DNA of 64,000 bases, taken from the NCBI GenBank assembly GCA_964035795.1, contig OZ038321.1:20335958-20399957 (forward strand), in the 5' to 3' direction. Both the position numbers and the translations under genes were made by a program. The number at the start of each line of letters is the position of its first letter. Within the stretch, counting starts at the first letter, position 1. The notes under the pieces are model-generated. The model did no database searches. It was not told the origin of the DNA and was given only the letters and a program-made list of their open reading frames with translations. Source of the stretch: Pterobdella sp. o SKG-2022. Lineage: Eukaryota; Annelida; Clitellata; Hirudinida; Piscicolidae. Below are positions 49,831-64,000 of this stretch, piece after piece.

Positions 49831-51770
49831 TTTTAGGATTTGACTCTAATACTTTTTGATTTGAGACTTTGTAGAAAAATGTGTTTAATGAAGATTTTTT
49901 CTTTATGATTATAATAATATTGTTAAATTATTGCTAGTTGAAAGGTTCTGGTAGTGACATTTCTCAAACATATAATCTCAAGAATGCTTTTTGATGTATT
50001 TTTTACCTGAAAAATCTTTTTTCTTAACCTCAAAATCTATGTCAGTCATCCTAAACAACGATTATGTTTCATCAAAGCAAACTGTTTGAAATATTAAAAA
50101 TTAAATGCAGAAAATCAAAAAAAAATCATGAAAATTGTTTAAAATGTGTATTTACAATTAGATATTTTGTTGTTATTGCGGGCAGTTTCGCACACAAAAG
50201 CTTGCTTCATATCTGTACAACGCCATTTAAGGCTTTGTACGTTGAGTATACATCAAAAACATGTATAAACACGAATGTTGATTAAGTCGATACAGATGCA
50301 TTTGAATAGGATTGTCAACATTGCCAACAGCTGCTCTGGGAACTTTTATGAATAAAATTATAATTTCTTTAAACAATGTTGTTTTTGCGAGAAAAATTTT
50401 TTTTTATTTTGAACAAACTATTTTTCAAAATGGTGTTTGTTTTTTTCATGAGCTTAAATGAAAGCTGTCGAACCTCGTCATAATGACGTATAAACACGTG
50501 TGTGGTGAAGGTTATTGAGTGAATGAAATAGAGTTCTATCGATCGCACTCGGAGTATACCTTGAAATTTGCGTCATTTTGTGCACTTGTTAGGTTTATTA
50601 GTACAAACTACTTAAAACTTAGCACAGTCTAACTAAACAAAAGAATTAGGCTTTGATCAATTGAAAAGTTATATTTTTTATTTAGTGACTAAAGAAGAAT
50701 GGGGGAGAGAGGTAGACAAAACGACACTGGGTTATACAGTAATGAGGCAACTTGAAGGCATTATATTCATGAAAGATTAATTCATTAATATCGAAAATAA
50801 TGAAATTATCAGAGATTAAAAATGATTATCTTCCACGTCAAAATGCTTAATAATGAATGTAGCTTAAAAATTGATTACTTGAATGGCTGTCTAGATAGTA
50901 TCGTGGTCTAGAATTTAATTTATGCAAATGCATCAAAACGAGCCATGATAACAAATTTACTAAATAATCATTTATTAATAGAATAAGGCACATAAAATTA
51001 ACATTTAGAAACTAAAAATAAAGTTAAAAGTTACTGAAACTAAAAAAAATTGAGATTCGAAATTTGAGAAAAACCACCACCGCCAAATTCGAGAACAAAT
51101 GAAAATGACTCAAAAAAACAAGAAAAAAATCGAGTATTAAAAACGACCTCACAAACGAGCGTAAATGGAACGACTGGAATTTCTGAATAACGAGAAAAAT
51201 CTTGACAAAAAAATAACGTTCACAAAGACATTGTAAAATGTATTTAAGTTTGTATCACACCGCAGTTGGGTTTTATATTAGCTATAAATATTATATACAT
51301 AAAATGGGTGGTGAAAGGTGAAATAAATGCCACAAGATCAACTACGTTTTATGACTCGAAATGAGTGGTTTTTTAAAATATAACCCATGAGAATAATTTT
51401 AGTCAATAACTTTAAATATTCCTTGATTAATTTAGGTTCAAAATATGATAAAAGTGAGTGTAACAATGAATGAGAAAAGTTGAAGCTAACAGACCAGTTT
51501 TAACTGAATGAAAAATTATGAAAGTCATTTTAAAAATAATTTCAAGACTAGAAAATGAAATAAAAACGAAAAATTTTTGGAAAATTATACTTTGATAGTT
51601 CACCAAAAACGATTCTTAAACGATTGGTTTGTAATATAATAACGTAAAGATATGGCCGAGCCATTCGACTTTGGAATGAACGATGATCGTATGATTGATG
51701 GCAGTGGTCCATAGATGAAAAGAGCTGGAATGTAGTTTGCAATAAAGGAAAGATATAATCTTGGAACTCA
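49831..51770. other. Slo-DLK intergenic region
   Basis: Should contain the Slo promoter and 5' UTR and the DLK 3' UTR. No repeat or open frame of note. 50461-50590 is slightly G+C-richer (TCATAATGACGTATAAACAC with a TGACGT half-CRE-like word), which could be regulatory; this is speculative. Confidence 0.4.
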
Positions 51771-59388
<7,618 letters not shown>

Positions 59389-59397
59389 ACTATACAC

Positions 59398-59985
59398 CTT
59401 TTTGACGTTTTGCTAATGAAAAATTCAAGTCAATATATATCTTCCGCATTTGATTAAAAATAACTTCAAAATACACTTTTTTGAATAAATTTTCAGCTTA
59501 AGGAAAGAATCTATATTTAAACTAAATTTCTTACACGATAAACAAATTTTTAATCAATGGAAACGATTTTTAGTGACAAACATCCATTTTTAAAATCTAT
59601 CAAAGAATGATTAGAAAAATGAATTTTTATTGTATGACAGCTTATTTTTTTATAATAAAAAATTGGGTTAAACCTGTAATTTATGGTTCATCGGAAAATT
59701 TAGGCCTAGTATCTTGAAAAAGTATCTTAATTAAAAAATAAATTAACTTTTCAAAATATAAATTAAACAAAATAGATTAAAGTTTCATCATTTGTCCAGT
59801 TTTTCAGTCGTTTTAACTATCTACAAAATATTCAAAGACATTAGACCAAACTCATATGAAAAAAAAATGACTAAACAAATACACGCTCCTATAATGCGAG
59901 CAAACTGCTTGCAAAATATTTGAAATCCTTATCTAATAATTAATACGCGATAAATAACACCAAGATATTTCCCATAATCCTAAAT
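59398..59985. other. region upstream of DLK start
   Basis: A+T-rich, no open frame. An AAAAAG acceptor directly before the DLK start (59398-59405) could mark a non-coding upstream exon boundary. Confidence 0.35.
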
Positions 59986-59989
59986 AGTT

Positions 59990-60262
59990 TTTCACCTTCG
60001 AAAGACAGCCTAAAGGTCGTTAGCTTCAATATCAAGTCACTTTTGACCAACGTTCCTATCAAATTAACAATTGAAAACATAAAAAAATAAATTTATGGGA
60101 GCAAACGCTATCAACTAGATGTAATATGTATATTTTTTTGAACTATTATAAAAAAAATAACATCTGGGCCTAATAGAAACCCAGATTGATAGTGTCGTGA
60201 TGGGAGGTCGACTATCTTTGGTATTCGAAGCGTTCTTCTTTAACCATGTGAAGCAGCAAGTT
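59990..60262 (+). mobile_element. Penelope-like element RT remnant
   Basis: Two pieces match the RT core of Penelope-like elements. One is VVSFNIKSLLTNVPIKLTIE (59990-60080), corresponding to the family's SFDVxSLFTNxPL. The other is IETQIDSVVMGGRLSLVFEA (60170-60235), corresponding to the DGVAMGSPLGPxxA block. Stops separate them and the catalytic Asp-Asp strip is missing, so it is dead. Confidence 0.55.
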
Positions 60263-60499
60263 GTTATATCCCTTTGACTAACTAATATACAAAATATTTT
60301 CATATGTAAAAATAAATTTCAAGACCATTTATTATTTAAAAATTTCAACAGATTTCATAGCAACATTAAATTTTTTATTAAAACTTCTCTCAAAGGTGCT
60401 CTGTACACACAATTATATGCAACTACCAACAAAAGTTACATATAAGGTAGCTAATAAAATTCAAAAACGAACATTTTAAGGGAAGTTTCAACTACCAAG

Positions 60500-61050
60500 G
60501 CAGTACAAAGAATGCATATTATTTCAAGAAATATCGAGTTCAAAAAGAATTGAGCCATCTTGTGATCAAGAAGAAAAACGAATTTACCATAGATTCATTC
60601 AGGTTGAAAAGAGAGCTGGAAAAACGTTGGGCTGAACACTTCAGAGAAATTTCAAACCGGCCACCACCTACACAAGAAGGAAATATTCTTCTAGCTGCTT
60701 CAGACCTCAACATCAGTTTTGATCCACCAGCAACGTTCGAAATAATTCTAGCCATAGAGTCTTTGAAAAACAACAAAGCACCTGGAAATAACAACCTCAA
60801 TGCTGAAATTTGCGTTACCACAAGGCTTCCACTACATCGTGTGTGAAGATTGGTGACAGCTATGAAGAAGAACTGAAAACCAACATTGATGCACCTCAAG
60901 GAGATTGTCTATCTCAATACTTTTCATACTATACTTATCCAAAGCAACGGAAGAAATAAAAGTCAACATACAAAACCAAAATTTCAATAAAATTACGTAT
61001 GCTGACGATCAAAACTTTTATTCTTCTGATAAGCAAACAATAGAAAATAT
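60500..61050 (+). mobile_element. RTE-like RT remnant with internal deletion
   Basis: Reads RLKRELEKRWAEHFREISNR, PPATFEIILAIESLKNNKAP and GNNNLNAEI, then after a deletion IDAPQGDCLSQ and finally ITYADDQNFYSSDKQTIE. These are the RTE-type thumb-proximal, APGxDxIxAE, QGDxLSP and YADD blocks. Frame changes near 60845 and 60930. Confidence 0.8.
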
Positions 61051-61370
61051 AAAAATATAATTCCATAATTTAATTTGAAGATAAATCCCGCGAGCGGGTA
61101 GATTGAAAAAGTAACCACAGTAATCTGATTGGTCGTACCATTTTTTTCAAAACTATTTAAATTTATATTTAAAATAACAACATTTGTTCAAAAAAATTAT
61201 TTTAAACATAGCAAACATTAAACTTGTCATTAAAAAAAATTTTGGAAAATATCAATTTTGTACTATAAAAGTTTTTCGTTATCATATTCCTTCGTCCCTT
61301 TCAAGAAACATTTGTTGATTTACAAGATTTAAATGCTTTCATATCTATAATATGTTTACTTATACTAACT

Positions 61371-61534
61371 ATGAAAATTGATAAATTTCAGCGTTTGAGA
61401 AATAGAAGAATAACGTAGAGATGAAACAATAATCTACCAATATATATATATATATATATATATATTGGTAGATTATTGTTTCATCTCTACGTTATTCTTC
61501 TATTTCTCAAACGCTGAAATTTATCAATTTTCAT
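61371..61534. repeat. perfect palindrome, 70-bp arms around (AT)12
   Basis: 61371-61440 is the exact reverse complement of 61465-61534. The 24-bp centre is an AT repeat. The arms are not low complexity (AGAAGAATAACGTAGAGATG). No coding capacity. Confidence 0.95.
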
Positions 61535-61535
61535 A

Positions 61536-61610
61536 TTGAAGTCATTTGATACTATATAGATATATATAGATATATAGATATATATATATATAGTATCAAA
61601 TGACTTCAAT
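61536..61610. repeat. second palindrome, 21-bp arms around GATA/TA repeat
   Basis: TTGAAGTCATTTGATACTAT (from 61536) is mirrored by ATAGTATCAAATGACTTCAA (ending 61610). The centre is made of TATA and GATATA units. It follows the first palindrome with a one-base gap. Confidence 0.92.
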
Positions 61611-62239
61611 AAAATTATCAAATTATCTTTTTTTAGCCTTATCATCGTTTTGCGTTGAGTCGAACGGGGTCATATAATGGTCTTGGGCAAGTTCAAGTTT
61701 GAGTTCCATAAAAATTGAGATATTTTCGAGTGTATGTGAGGTGGTTCAAAGCTTAGTAAGCATGCGAATGAGGAGCTAATAGTGAAGGAAAATCAAATTT
61801 TAAATGAGCTTTTAAGGTCTGTAAAGTAAAAATGAGAAGTAAAGCCGTAGGCCCTTCAAAGGTAATTATTTTGGGCAATCAATGTGTCCAACAAAAGGGT
61901 GACAAGAAATAAAAAAGATGGAAAGTAATATTAAGTTAATGAAAATTTCAAATATTCAGTAATTCGATAATGTATACTTGCTCAAAATATGATTCTGTAA
62001 AGTATTAGAAAAAGCCATCAGGTTTCAAAATTATAAATATTACTTGCAAAATAAATGATTTGTTTTAATAATTGTTCAAATATTGAAAAAATTTATCTAT
62101 ACAACTATTTTTTTGAATATACTAATTCAAAAAAAGAACTTTTAAATACAGTTGTGCGCTACAGCTTAAGTTGTAAATTTCAAGGCACACCCGAATTAAT
62201 CTTCTCAACACTTCTGTCCTCAAGACTCACCCCTAAATC
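61611..62239. other. non-coding stretch
   Basis: No gene. ATCATCGTTTTGCG at 61641 echoes the CAT-repeat element at 4678. A 62055-62264 open frame runs into a SINE tail and is not credible. Confidence 0.4.
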
Positions 62240-62296
62240 GGTAGCAAGCGCTCTGATCTACTAGTAAAAGCACTTCATAAGACCGCATTACATACA
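62240..62296 (+). mobile_element. SINE tail fragment, copy 4
   Basis: GTAGCAAGCGCTCTGATCTA, a shortened AAAAGCACTTCATAAGACCG, then CATTACATAC. This matches the 3' body and tail of the tRNA-Ile SINE; the tRNA head is absent. Confidence 0.7.
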
Positions 62297-62486
62297 ATGT
62301 ATTTTATTCTAAAACCTTATATCGAAAACCAAGTGCTACGAAGCACCTATGATGACGTTGGCCAAATTTATGATTCGGCAGTTGTTTAGTAGCTTCAAAA
62401 TAGATACATACAATGATCGTGTTATTTATATTTTAAAAAATCATGAAGTTCACAATGAGTTAAATATTTTATAAATACAATAAAAA

Positions 62487-62700
62487 CTAACGAATTTCAT
62501 AAGTGGAACACGAGCCAGGGAAAAACACTGTATGGTACATCTCATAGACATCGTAAAGGTCACCCTCACCCGTTACATTGTTGTGATGGATTTTAATACA
62601 CCTTTTATCACTGACACAAGCAAATATGCAGTCTATAGTGTTTAACGTAAAGAATCTAAATATGTAAGTTCCATTAGACACCGCCTTGTGTGAATAGTGT
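62487..62700 (-). CDS. possible exon of an unidentified gene
   Basis: On the minus strand an open segment encodes AVSNGTYIFRFFTLNTIDC, IFACVSDKRC and IKIHHNNVTG. It is bounded by a possible acceptor (ACACAAG near 62686) and a good donor GTGAGG near 62570. The Cys spacing and G+C content are more gene-like than the surroundings. I do not recognise the family, and neighbouring exons were not found. Confidence 0.3.
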
Positions 62701-62759
62701 CAAGAATTCTGAAATAACTTTCTTCGCTTGACCCACTTTCCACATGCTGTAAACATACC

Positions 62760-63195
62760 ACCAACAATACAGTGAAATAAAGTTTTATTTGTGAAGATAA
62801 TAATGTGATTTAAAATTAAAAAACTTTTCCAAAAATTTTGCATAAGTTCACGCGTGTGTTAACTTATAGTAATGCTCATGGCAACCAACGAAATAGCCCT
62901 CAAAGTAACTGTAATTAATCATAAGGCATAAAAGAAGTGTAATTATTTGGGTAATAAGTTCAGATGTTTTCCAAAACTGTAATTGTTTCAATGTTTTGGA
63001 CATCGTTATCTTCAACAAAAGCTTTGAGACTGTTTGTGCGTTCTTATGGTTTTTGGTGTAATTTTATTGTTCAAAAATTTTTTTAAGCCTTTTGATGATG
63101 ATTTAAAAATGAGATACTATACAATTATATACAATAATAATATATTGTACAATAGAATATAATGGACAGTATAATGGGGTACATAAATTTTCTCG
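62760..63195. other. non-coding stretch
   Basis: Nothing recognised; A+T-rich with ATAT-type short repeats near 63110-63170. Confidence 0.4.
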
Positions 63196-63724
63196 TTTAT
63201 TTCTTTAAAAATGAGGATTTTATAGGTAAAAAATAAAATTTTTGATAAGTACAAACTTATCATAATTAATTAGTGAAAAAATGTGAAATTTTATAACTAT
63301 TTACAGTCAGCCAGACTCGAGTAGTTTTTGTAAAGGTTATTGAAGTATCCTTAAAGATTATTTTCTTGGTTAAAAATAAAATAAAGAAACTATTGTTCAA
63401 TAACGAAAATGCTCTTTTCTATGGCTATGAGTTTTTAATATAGCTTACAATTACGTTCAACTCATTATTATCTCTAACAGAACTACATCGTTGAATACTA
63501 CATTATTACCTTTACGAGAACTATTCTCTAATCCTTACATAACTATCTCTGGCTGACTCTATACAAAGTTATAAAATTTTATATTTTCTCATTTATGAAT
63601 AATGATGAAGTTGTACTTTTCAAAAAGTTTATTTTTTAAATAAACTTTTATCTATAAAATCTACGTTTTGAAGAAATAAACGAAAAACTAGTGAAAATAA
63701 AAAGTTAGATACGATGTTTCTAAA
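63196..63724. repeat. nested fold-back structure
   Basis: Outer imperfect arms at about 63196-63317 and 63548-63683 (TTTATTTCTTTAAAAATG with its degraded inverse; TTTTATAGGTAAAAAATAAA with its inverse). Inside, a second inverted pair: AGTCAGCCAGA at 63306 with TCTGGCTGACT at 63549, and AGTAGTTTTTGTAAAGGT with ACCTTTACGAGAACTATT. The right end GATACGATGTTTCTAAAAG is the inverse of the family terminal motif. Confidence 0.6.
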
Positions 63725-64000
63725 AGATTACAAAAGTCCTTAGTAATGATTTTAGAATATCCCTTTAATGAATAGCATACAATAGCTTGTAACTCATTAA
63801 TGTCTGCAATTGCTTTCATGTTTTTTCCTTACAATTAACAGTTAATGAACCTCTGATAATAGAGGAATATCAAGGAACAAGTAAATTTCATTATTATCCT
63901 ATTAGCTTTAATTGGGTATATAATTATTATAAGTGAGTCTAAATTGGTTAAATTAAAAATAAAAGCTTGTAACTAAACTATTACAACTATCTTATATTAT

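Noticed and set aside
49502..49843. 113-codon plus-strand frame
   Set aside because: Exact antisense shadow of Slo exon 1, which carries the conserved S0 region.
60540..60899. 119-codon minus-strand frame
   Set aside because: Antisense to a recognisable RTE-like RT remnant.
61371..61610. CRISPR-like or tandem repeat array
   Set aside because: There are only two different palindromes and no repeated unit with spacers; the genome is animal.

Overview
This window is a piece of an intron-rich, strongly A+T-rich animal nuclear genome, roughly three quarters A+T by eye. All clear genes are spliced with GT-AG introns from about 50 bp to several kb. The gene set points to a bilaterian: an axonemal dynein-regulatory-complex subunit (DRC2/CCDC65), the RING E3 ligase Mahogunin (MGRN1/RNF157 family), the BK potassium channel Slo, and the MAP3K DLK/LZK. 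One short repeat near 4.68 kb resembles a dispersed repeat I associate with cephalopods and other lophotrochozoans, so a spiralian is plausible. I cannot name the species.

Layout. 0-5 kb is mostly repeat-rich non-coding DNA. It holds a tRNA-derived SINE, the last exons of a small probably membrane- or GPI-anchored protein gene (3.4-4.0 kb, +), and fold-back elements. DRC2 lies on the minus strand (11,824 to 5,636; 12 exons). MGRN1 lies on the plus strand (12,178 to 19,818; 14 exons). The two start codons are 353 bp apart, so they probably share a promoter. A 5'-truncated LINE sits in MGRN1 intron 9. Slo occupies 49,830 to 21,984 on the minus strand in 28 exons that join to 1,132 codons in one frame. 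Its introns hold two LINEs head to head (39.8-43.7 kb), an A+T-rich decayed LINE (44.6-47.3 kb), SINEs, fold-back elements, large trinucleotide microsatellites and a 200-base assembly gap. DLK follows on the same strand (59,388 to 51,771; 14 exons, 946 codons). 59.9-64 kb is repeat-dominated: a Penelope-like RT remnant, an RTE-like RT remnant, two adjoining palindromes, a SINE tail and a nested fold-back structure.

Functional view. Slo and DLK act in excitable cells and axons, DRC2 in motile cilia, and MGRN1 in ubiquitin-dependent trafficking and signalling. They form no obvious pathway; this looks like ordinary animal synteny. Exon boundaries were read by eye from splice signals, frame continuity and remembered family sequences. 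For all four genes the exon lengths sum to a multiple of three. I found no convincing new biological system. The least expected features are the palindromes, the fold-back and SINE families, the zinc-finger-bearing LINEs and an unexplained ORF inside a DRC2 intron.
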